A DNA stretch of 64,000 nt from JAEYXS01 sp943367715 (GTDB taxonomy: Bacteria > Verrucomicrobiota > Verrucomicrobiia > Limisphaerales > JAEYXS01): the NCBI GenBank assembly GCA_943367715.1, contig CALRJY020000024.1, forward strand, positions 1 to 64,000, given 5' to 3'. The notes under the pieces are model-generated. The model searched no databases and was not told the DNA's origin. It saw only the letters and a list, made by a program, of their open reading frames with translations. Both the position numbers and the translations under genes were made by a program. Of this stretch, positions 1-8,097 are shown one piece after another; positions within the stretch are counted from its first letter, which is position 1; the number at the start of each line of letters is the position of its first letter.

Positions 1-1
1 C

Positions 2-784
2 CACATCACCATCGAGAGCGTGCAGGTCTCTGACATTGGCCCAACGGGAAACAACGACGGCATCAAGCTCTCCGGCGTGGATGATTTCACCATCCGCAAT
101 TGCCGCATCACCGGCTGGGCCGGACAGGCGATCGATATGGTCGGCTGCCATCGTGGTCTGATCGAGAAATGCGTCTTCGAGGGCAAGACCGGTTACTCGC
201 AAGCCACCGGCCCGCAAACGAAAGGCGGCTCCGAGGATATCACCGTGCGCGGCTGCACCTTCATCAATGCCGGTCAACGCCCCATGCATCTGGGTGGTTC
301 CACCGGGCGTCCTTACTTCCGCCCCAAGGATGCGAAGTATGAAGCGCGACGCATCACCGTGGAGGGCAATCTCATCATCGGCGGCATGGCACCCATCGTG
401 TTCACCGGCGTGGAGCAAGGCGTGGTGCGCTACAACACCATCGTGAATCCAGAGACCTGGGCGTTCCGCATCCTGCAGGAGAACAACGAGCCGGGGATGG
501 TGCCGTGCTCGAACGGCGTGTTTGAGAAGAACATCATCGTGTGTGAAAAGAATCCCGTGCGCTCCTGGTTGAACATCGGCGGGAACGCGCAAGCGGCCAC
601 GTTCAAATTCGCTGACAACTGGTGGTATCACAAAGCTCCGTCCCAACCAGCCAAACCTCCCCTGCCCTCACCCGAACAGAACGGGACCTATGGCGTGGAC
701 CCGCAACTGGATGCGGCGAAGAATTATACGCCCAAGGTGACCGCGGCGCAGAAGGTCGGGCATACGGCATTCAGAGTGGATTAA
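2..784 (+). CDS. Right-handed parallel beta-helix protein (5' end outside window)
   Basis: The reading frame is open from the first bases of the window, so the N-terminus is missing; a GTG at 20 is only an internal Val codon. The roughly 260 visible residues show repeated short strands such as FTIRNCRITG, GLIEKCVF, DITVRGCTF and ITVEGNLIIGG, with Asn-Cys and Gly-containing turns typical of pectate-lyase-like parallel beta-helices. Such proteins are usually exported carbohydrate-active or carbohydrate-binding proteins. No catalytic residues can be assigned with confidence. The protein ends TAFRVD before a TAA at 782-784. The gene at 5929 encodes a similar fold. The fold call is fairly sure, but substrate and activity are unknown. 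Confidence 0.75.
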   Translation, partial: HITIESVQVSDIGPTGNNDGIKLSGVDDFTIRNCRITGWAGQAIDMVGCHRGLIEKCVFEGKTGYSQATGPQTKGGSEDITVRGCTFINAGQRPMHLGGSTGRPYFRPKDAKYEARRITVEGNLIIGGMAPIVFTGVEQGVVRYNTIVNPETWAFRILQENNEPGMVPCSNGVFEKNIIVCEKNPVRSWLNIGGNAQAATFKFADNWWYHKAPSQPAKPPLPSPEQNGTYGVDPQLDAAKNYTPKVTAAQKVGHTAFRVD

Positions 785-857
785 CAGGCGAGATTATAAT
801 CGGGCCACTTGTTCGGCGCTGAAGGTTGTGATAGCGATAGATATCCCTCCAATCTTT

Positions 858-2222
858 ATGCAAATTCCGATTCTCCCCGCCCGCTGGGTAGCCTGGCGTT
901 TGTTTCAGGCGTCGTTGTGCCTGGTCTGCTTTCTCACGCTGCAGCGTATTGAGGGGGCGGAGCCGCAGTATCAGGGGAAGACGGCCAGCTATTGGATCAA
1001 GGCTTACACCATGGGAATGACCGAGGAGGATTATGCCAGATCCGGCGGCAAGATAAATTGGGACGGCAACGAGGTGGGAAGGGCGAAAGAGACGCGGGAG
1101 AATGCGAACAAGGCATTCAAGGAAATGGGACCGGCCGCGGTCCCTTACGTCGTATCATGGATCAAGAGTGCTGATGCGATAGCATATCGGTTTGCGATGC
1201 ATCGAAATGAAACCCTGGATGAAACCAAAAAGCCGCTTCCTACCTGGGTAACTGCTGATGATGTTGAGTGGCGCGGTCTGGAGGCCCTGAAAGCTTTTGG
1301 TCCTAAAGCGAAGGAAGCCATGCCGGTGATAATGGAATTCATCGGCAGCAAGAGCGTATTCACCGCCGGGATGGCGTGTGAAGCATTGGGAAGCCTCGAA
1401 TCCGAGGGGGAACCGGCCTTGGCCATCCTCGCTTTTAAGCTTACGGACAAAGATCCCGCCATAAGAACCCTGTCGGCTTCGGCGATCGCGGGCATTCTAC
1501 CGTTTTGTCCTAACCGGGCTCAGCATCAGACCGTCTTGCAAGCTCTTATTCGAGCATTGAAAGACAATGCCAAGTCAGTGCGCTGGAACGCAGCCACGGC
1601 GATCGGCAATTTCGCTGCAGATGGCAAGGATGCGGTTCCAGCCTTGATTGACTCGTGGAAGGCTGGAAATGAACAGGCTGCGTCTGCGCTCGGACAGATG
1701 GGGCCCCACGCCAAGGCGGCTATACCTGTGTTGACTGAGGCTGCTACAGGAACAGACCCATATTTGAAACGCCTCGCGACAGATGCTTTAAAGCGGATCA
1801 ACCGGGAGGTGCCCAAAAGTAGGCCGGCCGACATTTATGACGAGTCTGCCGATGGAGCGAAGCAGATTGCCGATGCGCTGGTGATCGCAAAGAAGGAAAA
1901 CAAGCATGTCCTGCTTCAGTTCGGTGCCAACTGGTGTGGCTGGTGTCACCGGCTGCACAAGCTTTTCGAATCTGACAAGAGTATCGCGGAGAAACTAAAG
2001 AGCGATTTTGTTGTAGTACTGATCGATGTGAACAAGGAGCACAACAAGGACATCAATGAAAGGTATGGAAATCCGACACAGTTTGGTTTACCGGTCATTG
2101 TTGTTCTCGATGCCAACGGCAAACAACTCACCACGCAAGACACGGGAAAGTTGGAGGCGGGCGATCGTCATGATCCCGAGAATGTGATGACCTTCCTGAA
2201 AGCATGGTCACCAAAGAAATGA
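858..2222 (+). CDS. Exported HEAT-repeat protein with C-terminal thioredoxin-like domain
   Basis: About 454 residues if it starts at the ATG at 858; a GTG 30 bases upstream is in frame but weaker. The N-terminus has a basic then hydrophobic stretch (RLFQASLCLVCFLTL) ending near EGAEP, read as a signal peptide. Residues about 75-330 contain HEAT-like helical repeats (AAVPYVVSWI, EAMPVIMEFI, DAVPALIDSW, AAIPVLTEAA). Residues about 340-450 form a thioredoxin-like domain with CGWC at Cys360/Cys363 in the context GANWCGWCHRLH, and a cis-Pro-like GLPVIVV later on. A periplasmic thiol-disulfide role with the repeats as a partner-binding platform is an inference. The fusion is unusual but I have the impression it recurs in Verrucomicrobiota and Planctomycetota. 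Confidence 0.85.
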   Translation: MQIPILPARWVAWRLFQASLCLVCFLTLQRIEGAEPQYQGKTASYWIKAYTMGMTEEDYARSGGKINWDGNEVGRAKETRENANKAFKEMGPAAVPYVVSWIKSADAIAYRFAMHRNETLDETKKPLPTWVTADDVEWRGLEALKAFGPKAKEAMPVIMEFIGSKSVFTAGMACEALGSLESEGEPALAILAFKLTDKDPAIRTLSASAIAGILPFCPNRAQHQTVLQALIRALKDNAKSVRWNAATAIGNFAADGKDAVPALIDSWKAGNEQAASALGQMGPHAKAAIPVLTEAATGTDPYLKRLATDALKRINREVPKSRPADIYDESADGAKQIADALVIAKKENKHVLLQFGANWCGWCHRLHKLFESDKSIAEKLKSDFVVVLIDVNKEHNKDINERYGNPTQFGLPVIVVLDANGKQLTTQDTGKLEAGDRHDPENVMTFLKAWSPKK

Positions 2223-2256
2223 CAGAGATGCACCCCAACCATCTTCTCGGCACAGA

Positions 2257-2574
2257 TCAGCGTTGAGCCAGCGTCTTCTGAAGGCGCTCGCATTGCGAGC
2301 ACACGTAGACCTGGGCCTTTTCCACTCCATGCATATTGATGCTGGTGGCTGGCAAGCAATCGCCGGGATGCGGGTATTGTTCCGTGCGCCGTTTCCATTC
2401 GCCCTGCCCTGCCTCCACCTTGCTCATGGGAATCATACCGTAAGCGATCGGCACTGTGCGGCGAATCATGGCCACGTGATGAACTTCGCAGGTGCTGGAT
2501 TCACCTTTCGTATAATCAGGCGTGTGACAGCCGCAGAGCACGGCCAGCATCGTGATCAGAAGAAGCTGTTTCAT
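2257..2574 (-). CDS. Small lipoprotein with Cys/His pairs
   Basis: 105 residues starting at the ATG at 2572-2574. The N-terminus MKQLLLITMLAVLCGC is a lipoprotein signal with a lipobox ending in Cys16. The mature part has CEVHH near residue 32 and CSQC near residue 95, spaced like a metal-binding knuckle, and a conserved-looking VPIAYGMIP segment. The gene begins 38 bases after the end of the L,D-transpeptidase gene on the same strand, so the two are probably cotranscribed. Role unknown; an envelope metal-binding function is only a guess. Confidence 0.7.
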   Translation of the reverse strand: MKQLLLITMLAVLCGCHTPDYTKGESSTCEVHHVAMIRRTVPIAYGMIPMSKVEAGQGEWKRRTEQYPHPGDCLPATSINMHGVEKAQVYVCSQCERLQKTLAQR

Positions 2575-2612
2575 GGACTGTTGGACGGGAGGGAAAAAGA
2601 AATGCTCCCAGC

Positions 2613-3938
2613 CTAAGGCTCCACGTACACCGGCATATCGATCCAGATGATCTTGCTCAGATACGCCGCATTCCAGTTCGCCAGCCGGAAGCACCCATGC
2701 GATTCCGTGCGCCCCACTGCCTCCGGTGAGGGCGTGCCATGGATGCCATAGCCCGGCTTGTCCAATCCGATCCACGCCACACCTACGGGATTGTTCGGCC
2801 CTGGCTGAATCATCAGCGGTTTGCCGATCTTTTTCGCCTCTTCGGACTCCGGGAAAATCTCCGGGTTGAAACGATAATTCGGATTCTCCGCCGCCACTTT
2901 CACTCGCACCACACCGATGGGCCGTTTGTCCACCTTCTGCGCGATGCTGCACGGGAACTGCGCCATGAGCCGGTCCTTCTGGTCGAACACCTGCATGAGC
3001 CGCGCCGAGAGCAGAATGGACACATACGCCGCGCGACCTGCGGGCTTCGGAGCTGTCACATTCGGTACCGTTAAGGCAGTTCCCGTTGGCACCTCATCCC
3101 AATTGATGTCCTTGTTCAATTGTTTGATGAGCGAGGGATGAGCCTGAAATTTTTCCGAGACGAGTTCCAGCACCGTCTCGTATGCCAGCCGGTCTTGCTG
3201 CGATTTGCCCAGCCACGTCTTGCTCAAGGCGCGCAATGAACCCACGTCCTCCGCCGTGACCGTATAAGTCGTGTAAAGCGGCAGTTTGATCTGCAGCGCA
3301 TTCTTCGTCGCCGTATCCAGTTCACCCGATTGCGGAATGCCGCTGCGTTGCTGGAAGCCGCGGATGGCTGCGCGCGTCTGATAGCCGATCGCCCCATCGA
3401 TTGAGCCCGCAGAAAAACCCAGCCGCGCAAGGGCGACCTGCGCCTCCAATGTCGTCTGCACTGGCCGTGAACCCTCCACCACCATATTGGTCAGCACCGT
3501 ATTGCTGCTGACGATGGGGATAGGCATCGTCACTATCGGTTGATTCGTAGTGGCCGGACGGGCGATCTGATTGGTAGTCCCGGGCCGGATGACCTGATTC
3601 GTCACACCAGGCCGCGCCACTTGGTTCGTGGTCGTGTTCGGACTGTTGGTCTTGGTATCTAACCAAGTCAGATTCGTGGCCACGCGATTGGAGAGCCCTT
3701 GCCAGCCTTGATTCGTGAGCAACACATCCGGCGCGCGCTTGATGCGCTCCACATCGACATATTTTTCGATGACCGGCGGCTCATGTCGGGCGGGATCATT
3801 GAGCTGCCACCAGTACCACGCCACCAGTCCCGCAATGGTCAGCACAAGCAGCACGAAGATGCGGGAGACAATGCTGCCTCCGCCGGACTTCTTTTTGCCG
3901 CCGCCGCTACTGCTGCTATTGGGTGACTTGGACGCCAC
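2613..3938 (-). CDS. L,D-transpeptidase (YkuD) with peptidoglycan-binding domain
   Basis: 441 residues from a GTG start, the only usable start before an upstream in-frame stop. Residues 1-22 are Ser/Gly/Lys rich and cytoplasmic, followed by one membrane helix (about 24-45), so this is a membrane-anchored periplasmic enzyme. A Thr/Asn-rich linker contains repeats of the type TNQVARPG. A PG_binding_1-like domain follows (QVALARLGFSAGSIDG...TRAAIRGFQQRSG). A LysM-like region spans roughly residues 215-290 (YTVTAEDVGSL... ALTVPN). The C-terminal YkuD domain carries HGTPSPEAVG and SHGCFRLAN with the catalytic Cys near residue 416. L,D-transpeptidases form 3-3 crosslinks or attach proteins to peptidoglycan. 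The family call is firm; the exact acceptor is unknown. Confidence 0.93.
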   Translation of the reverse strand: MASKSPNSSSSGGGKKKSGGGSIVSRIFVLLVLTIAGLVAWYWWQLNDPARHEPPVIEKYVDVERIKRAPDVLLTNQGWQGLSNRVATNLTWLDTKTNSPNTTTNQVARPGVTNQVIRPGTTNQIARPATTNQPIVTMPIPIVSSNTVLTNMVVEGSRPVQTTLEAQVALARLGFSAGSIDGAIGYQTRAAIRGFQQRSGIPQSGELDTATKNALQIKLPLYTTYTVTAEDVGSLRALSKTWLGKSQQDRLAYETVLELVSEKFQAHPSLIKQLNKDINWDEVPTGTALTVPNVTAPKPAGRAAYVSILLSARLMQVFDQKDRLMAQFPCSIAQKVDKRPIGVVRVKVAAENPNYRFNPEIFPESEEAKKIGKPLMIQPGPNNPVGVAWIGLDKPGYGIHGTPSPEAVGRTESHGCFRLANWNAAYLSKIIWIDMPVYVEP

Positions 3939-4029
3939 GCGCAGACTCTAGCCACAAACCGAGAACTATTCCAAAGGAAGAAAACATCCCCGGAAAGGCA
4001 AGCCGCAGCACACACGTATCCCTTCAGCT

Positions 4030-4058
4030 GGCCCGCCCGGTGCAACCGGCCCGGCCTA
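4030..4058. repeat. Dispersed repeat R1, copy 1, at a stop codon
   Basis: GC-rich element with core GGTGCAACCGGC whose end, CTA, is the stop codon (TAG on the minus strand) of the DUF1080 gene. The same core occurs at 4816, 29526, 31552, 37429 and 37812. Confidence 0.7.
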
Positions 4059-4766
4059 CTTCGCCGCCGTCAGCTTCTCCTTGGTCTTGCTCCAACCTTC
4101 GTTCGGCTGGGCCTCCCAGACACGCAGATTGCGGAACGATGCCGATTCCCCCGAGACCGTGAAGCCAAAGTTGGCCTTGGAAACCGCGATCATCTCGTGG
4201 GAGCCCACCAGGGCCTTGCCGTCGATATGTGCGACCATCTCTGCGCCCTTCAGCTCCAACACCACGGTTTTCCATTCGCCTGCCTTGATCTCCACCTTTT
4301 GCGTGCCAAATTTCAACGCCTTGTCCGGACCCTCATGGTCGTGATCGTCCTTCTGCGTGCTGAAGCCGTCCTTGTTGATGAGCACGCGACAGACATGCCC
4401 CTTCGCGTCATTAATGCTGAGCGTCGTGGCTTTGCAGCCGTCCACCCGCACGTCATACTGGATGACCGCATCCTTGAACTCGAGCGGATACCGCGCCACC
4501 GCCCCATGCTTGTCCTCTTTCAGCTCGATGCCCTTCAGCACACCATCCACTGTCTCCCACTTGCCCTTCGCCATCCGCCATCCGGTGGCCGCCGCCTTGC
4601 CTTTCTCTGCTTTGGCGGCGAGGGGTTTGGCGGCGAGGGGTTTGGCGAAATCCTCACTGAGTAGCAGCTTGCCGCGCTCCGTCATCAAAGTCTTGGGATC
4701 AGCCGCGTGCAGTTGCGTAATGGTCAACGTAGTGGCCAACGCCAGGAAACGGGTGAAAGCATTCAT
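4056..4766 (-). CDS. Secreted DUF1080 protein (3-keto-disaccharide hydrolase-like fold)
   Basis: 236 residues starting at MNAFTRFLAL; a longer reading to 4859 only adds a run that looks non-coding. A signal peptide ends near QLHAADP. The rest resembles the DUF1080/concanavalin-like sandwich common in Verrucomicrobiota and Planctomycetota (GKLLLSEDF, LEFKDAVIQYDVRVDG, GKALVGSHEMIAVSKANFGFTV, FRNLRVWEA). Family members are linked to 3-keto-glucoside hydrolysis or carbohydrate binding; activity here is not proven. A direct duplication gives KPLAAKPLAAK near residue 40. The gene lies 68 bases downstream of a sugar-binding-protein gene on the same strand, which fits a shared carbohydrate-uptake role. 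Its stop codon is formed by repeat R1. Confidence 0.85.
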   Translation of the reverse strand: MNAFTRFLALATTLTITQLHAADPKTLMTERGKLLLSEDFAKPLAAKPLAAKAEKGKAAATGWRMAKGKWETVDGVLKGIELKEDKHGAVARYPLEFKDAVIQYDVRVDGCKATTLSINDAKGHVCRVLINKDGFSTQKDDHDHEGPDKALKFGTQKVEIKAGEWKTVVLELKGAEMVAHIDGKALVGSHEMIAVSKANFGFTVSGESASFRNLRVWEAQPNEGWSKTKEKLTAAK

Positions 4767-4815
4767 GGTTATCAGCCAGACGTGGTGCAACGTCGGAAGG
4801 TTACGCAGAAGAATT

Positions 4816-4837
4816 GGCCCGCCAGTGCAACTGGCTA
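4816..4837. repeat. Dispersed repeat R1, copy 2, at a stop codon
   Basis: Core GCCAGTGCAACTGGC, a variant of the R1 palindrome in which both arms changed together (GCCGG/CCGGC to GCCAG/CTGGC). The following TA completes CTA, the minus-strand TAG stop of the periplasmic binding protein. Confidence 0.7.
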
Positions 4838-5815
4838 CTTCGGCAGCCACTTCTCCCACTGCTTGGCGATCTGCTCCACGTTCTCTTTCTTCACTTCCAT
4901 GAGCTGCGTGTTGTCGATGGCCTTTGCCGGATTCTTCTTCAAGTGCAGCTTGTTCACCAAGTGCTCTACGGAGCGCCAGCCGTAATTATACACATCCTGG
5001 CCGAGCAGCAATTGCACATGGCCGCTGCGCACGTAACCGAGCTGTTGCGGCAGGGCATCTACGGAAACACACTTCACCGTGCCGGCAGGCCACTTGAGCG
5101 CATTATCCGTGAAAAGCGGCCAACCACCGAGGAAGCCCCAGCCCGTGATGTCTGGATTCGCCTGCATGACCTGCTCAATACGCGCCACGGCGTCCTGCGG
5201 CGTTTCCTTATGATAGAAGATGTCCACGATGCGGATGCCCGGATGCGCCTTCGCCCCGGCGCGGAAGCCAGCGGCACGTTGCTGGAGGTTCGCCGCATTC
5301 GGATTGCCATCGATGGCGGCTACGACACCTTTGCCGTTCAACAATTTGGCGAGCGATTCGAAGGTGGCCTTGCCGCATTCGAAATCATCGATGCCCACGG
5401 AGACGAAGCGCTGGCTGTTCGGTGCATCACCGGAGAAGGTCAGCACCGGCACCCCATTCTTCACCGCTTTGTTGATGGCGTCGGTGAGTTTGATGGCGTC
5501 CGAGCAACTGATGATAATGCCATCCGCGCCATTGAGCACGAGCTGCTCGATGTATTCCGCCTGCTTCTGCGCGTCCTCTTCATTCGGCGTGCGCCAATCG
5601 ATCTTGATCTTGATGCCGTGCTTCGCCGCCAGTTCCTTCGCCGCATCATTCGCTCCCGCACGTGCTGCTTCGAAGAATGGATTGCCCTGCGATTTGGCGA
5701 TCATGCCAAAGGTGTAGGTGCGCGCAGTTTGAGCTGAGGCGGATGGCACCGATGCCAAAGACAAAACACCAGCCGCTGACAATGCCAACGACTTGAGAAA
5801 GGTGAAACGGGTCAT
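4835..5815 (-). CDS. Periplasmic sugar-binding protein of an ABC transporter (RbsB-like)
   Basis: 326 residues with a clear signal peptide (MTRFTFLKSLALSAAG... SASAQ). The mature protein begins YTFGMIAKSQGNPFF and continues with EYIEQLVLNGADGIIISCSDA, NGVPVLTFSGDAP and VVAAIDGNPNAANLQQRAAGF, the pattern of type I periplasmic binding proteins for sugars. The last third (PDITGWGFLGGWPL, YNYGWRSVEHLV) also fits. No permease or ATPase gene is nearby, so its transporter must be encoded elsewhere or it works with the downstream DUF1080 protein. It is divergent from the beta-helix gene at 5929, with a palindrome between them. The family is secure; the ligand is unknown. Confidence 0.9.
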   Translation of the reverse strand: MTRFTFLKSLALSAAGVLSLASVPSASAQTARTYTFGMIAKSQGNPFFEAARAGANDAAKELAAKHGIKIKIDWRTPNEEDAQKQAEYIEQLVLNGADGIIISCSDAIKLTDAINKAVKNGVPVLTFSGDAPNSQRFVSVGIDDFECGKATFESLAKLLNGKGVVAAIDGNPNAANLQQRAAGFRAGAKAHPGIRIVDIFYHKETPQDAVARIEQVMQANPDITGWGFLGGWPLFTDNALKWPAGTVKCVSVDALPQQLGYVRSGHVQLLLGQDVYNYGWRSVEHLVNKLHLKKNPAKAIDNTQLMEVKKENVEQIAKQWEKWLPK

Positions 5816-5862
5816 GCGCAGAAGTGTAAGAGCTGCCCGGAAAAAATCAAACCACAGAATGA

Positions 5863-5884
5863 AGGGGTGTCTTTATACACCCCT
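5863..5884. promoter_or_regulatory. Perfect palindrome between divergent genes
   Basis: AGGGGTGT and ACACCCCT separated by six bases (CTTTAT), lying 47 bases upstream of the binding-protein start and 44 bases upstream of the beta-helix start. Position and symmetry suit an operator for a dimeric regulator; an RNA hairpin is the alternative. Confidence 0.35.
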
Positions 5885-5928
5885 ATTCCCGAACTTGCCT
5901 TCCTCTTTTGATATGAAAGGATTCAGCC

Positions 5929-6912
5929 ATGTTCACCCGTTGGTTATTTTCCATTTTATTCGGCTTTGCTGTGTTCGCGACCACTGGCAATGCCATCGGT
6001 GCCGATCTCGCCGTCGGCATCCGCGGTGAAGTCGGCTGCAAGGCCAGTCCGAAAAAAGTGGACCGATTGATCATTGATAAACCGGGTGTTTACGAAAACT
6101 ACCTGGTAGATGGCAAATGGGCGGACGCCAACCTGGTGAAGATCACCGCTGCCGATGTCATCTTGCGCAACTGCGAGATCCTTAACGGACGCCACAATGG
6201 CATCACGGTCTATGCGACCAATGTGGTCATCGAATCCTGCAAAATCCATCATCTGCTCAATGGCACCTTCAAGGACCAAAAGGACGCGCACGGCATCACC
6301 GGACGTCCGCAGAATCTGGTGATCCGGAATTGCGAGATCTACTACGTCTCAGGTGATTCTGTGCAGTTCGATCCCGGCCGCGGCCCGTGGGACAATGTGC
6401 TGATCGAGAATTGCACTTTCTGGAACGGGCCGTTGCCCGCCGATGCCGCGGGTTTCAAGAAAGGCGAACGTCCCGGTGAGAATGCGCTGGATACGAAACA
6501 ATCCGCCAAGAATCCCCGCAGCCGGATCACCTTGCGTAATTGCGTGTTCTACGGGTGGAAGCAGCCCGGCCAGATCGACAATCTCGCTGCATTAAATCTA
6601 AAAAATCACGTCGAGGTAAAAATCGAATGGTGCCTGTTCCGTGACAATGAGATCTGCCTGCGCCTGCGCGGCGGTAGTGGCGAATACGGTGGTGCCTTGG
6701 TCACCATCAACGACTGCGCAGTTTACGATTCAGCCGTCGCCCTACGCCTCGAGGACAAGATCGTGAACCTGAAAATTTCCCGGCTGGGCATTGGTCAGGG
6801 AATTAAAACAAAGGTGGTGTCTGCGGGTGGCGGCGCAGGAACTGGTTTTGTGAATGAGGGTGAGTATTCACCACCAGCATATGAGCAGATGTTACGGAAC
6901 TGGCGGCCTTGA
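5929..6912 (+). CDS. Secreted right-handed parallel beta-helix protein
   Basis: 327 residues with a signal peptide (MFTRWLFSILFGFAVFATTG... GAD). It then shows regularly spaced beta-helix coils: ADVILRNCEILNG, TNVVIESCKIHHL, QNLVIRNCEIYYV, DNVLIENCTFWNG, SRITLRNCVFYGW and LVTINDCAVYD. The Asn-Cys ladder is the same as in the partial gene at the left edge of the window, so the two belong to one family. No signal for an enzymatic site can be named. It is divergent from the sugar-binding protein, consistent with a polysaccharide-related periplasmic or extracellular role, which remains inference. Confidence 0.85.
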   Translation: MFTRWLFSILFGFAVFATTGNAIGADLAVGIRGEVGCKASPKKVDRLIIDKPGVYENYLVDGKWADANLVKITAADVILRNCEILNGRHNGITVYATNVVIESCKIHHLLNGTFKDQKDAHGITGRPQNLVIRNCEIYYVSGDSVQFDPGRGPWDNVLIENCTFWNGPLPADAAGFKKGERPGENALDTKQSAKNPRSRITLRNCVFYGWKQPGQIDNLAALNLKNHVEVKIEWCLFRDNEICLRLRGGSGEYGGALVTINDCAVYDSAVALRLEDKIVNLKISRLGIGQGIKTKVVSAGGGAGTGFVNEGEYSPPAYEQMLRNWRP

Positions 6913-6983
6913 GGTGGGCGTGGCGAAAAATCAGCTTTGCCAGAAGGGGCGGCTCAAATACGGTAAAGATCAACGAGGAGCTT

Positions 6984-7319
6984 ATGCCGATCTGTCCGAA
7001 ATGCCGCACCGGGTATGACGAACCAACGGAGAATTGCCCGAAGTGCGGTGCAATTAAACCCGAGAAAGTGTCTTATGAAGTCGCTCACACACGAGCAGAC
7101 GAGCCACCCTATCACTGTGGGCAATTCGCGTTTTTCTGCCTCCACTATGCGCGAGTGGTCGCTTTTATCTTCACGATACTCTCCCTCGTCGGTGTGGTTG
7201 TTAACCTCGGGAAAGCCGAATGGATGGAGGCTTTGAAGTTTTTGCTTTTTGCCTTCCCGATGGCCTATGGTCATTTCACGGCCCTGAATTTGGCGGTGAA
7301 ATACGCATGCCGAAAATGA
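6984..7319 (+). CDS. Small membrane protein with N-terminal zinc ribbon
   Basis: The start is set at the ATG at 6984 because GAGGAG sits four bases before it and because the protein then begins with a zinc ribbon (Cys4-Pro-Lys-Cys7 and Cys18-Pro-Lys-Cys21). A longer reading from 6909 would place unrelated sequence before it. 111 residues. Two hydrophobic segments follow (ARVVAFIFTILSLVGVVVNL and FLLFAFPMAYGHFTAL). Zinc ribbons joined to membrane helices are common in uncharacterised bacterial proteins; function unknown. Confidence 0.7.
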   Translation: MPICPKCRTGYDEPTENCPKCGAIKPEKVSYEVAHTRADEPPYHCGQFAFFCLHYARVVAFIFTILSLVGVVVNLGKAEWMEALKFLLFAFPMAYGHFTALNLAVKYACRK

Positions 7320-7356
7320 TTCGATCTAGCGACTTGTTTGACGGTCAAAACGGAAC

Positions 7357-8025
7357 TTATGCCAACTGAATCAATTTCGCCTGCCGCGCATTGATCATCG
7401 CGTTCAGACGTTCTTCCAGTCCTTCCACCGCTTCCGCGAAAATCTCCTGACAATCCTCTTCGGTGATGGGCAATGATTTGCCCGCTGAGTGAACGAAACC
7501 ACCGAGGCTTTGTCGGGCGTAGCTGATGAGGCCTTGACGCAGCGGCAGGGAGAACTGTTGCAGCGCCAGTCCATAAACCAGCACGTGCCAGCCGTGGGCT
7601 TTGTTTTCCTCCACCGCTTGCAGGTAGCGCGTCACCACGCGCTGATCGCGCAAGGGGCGGAGGCGTTTCAGCTTGCTGCGGCCCACACGTTTGCTGGCGG
7701 AAGATAAATCTTTCTCCACGAACACGCCCTCGATTTGTTGGTCCAAAGCGATGAGTTCCCGGGCGAAGCCTTGCTGGGCAAATTGATGCGCCTGCAAGAT
7801 GGCGGGCAGCTCGATGGCTTCAAGGATGTGCTGGCGGTAATGACTGAGGAAGAGGCGAAGTGTCGCGGCGTCCTGCACCTTGGGGAGATGCCACGCGGAG
7901 GCAGCGCGGCTCAGGGCGAGAAATCCTTCCGGCGTGCTCACTTGCACGAGCAACGGATTCGGATCGCCCAAAACTTCGGCGGCATCACCGGTCAACTTTG
8001 CTGCTTCGTCGAACACCGCGGCCAA
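7357..8025 (-). CDS. UreF-like (urease accessory family) protein, orphan
   Basis: About 222 residues from a TTG; no ATG is available, and the frame stays open upstream to the stop codon of the preceding gene at 8098, so the true start could lie up to 24 codons further out. The centre (LRLFLSHYRQHILEAIELPAIL) and the C-terminal part (HGWHVLVYGLALQ, LPLRQGLISYARQSLGGFVH, then a long acidic helix) follow the order of helices in UreF, a GTPase-regulating chaperone for nickel loading of urease. The N-terminal FPIGGF-type signature of UreF is not evident. No urease or other accessory genes are in this window. The call is tentative. Confidence 0.45.
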   Translation of the reverse strand: MAAVFDEAAKLTGDAAEVLGDPNPLLVQVSTPEGFLALSRAASAWHLPKVQDAATLRLFLSHYRQHILEAIELPAILQAHQFAQQGFARELIALDQQIEGVFVEKDLSSASKRVGRSKLKRLRPLRDQRVVTRYLQAVEENKAHGWHVLVYGLALQQFSLPLRQGLISYARQSLGGFVHSAGKSLPITEEDCQEIFAEAVEGLEERLNAMINARQAKLIQLA

Positions 8026-8097
8026 CCTATCGCCGACGTGGTTGGAATGCCAATCGTAAATGGACGAAGCGGGAGATTTATTCGGCAGAAAAAGTAT

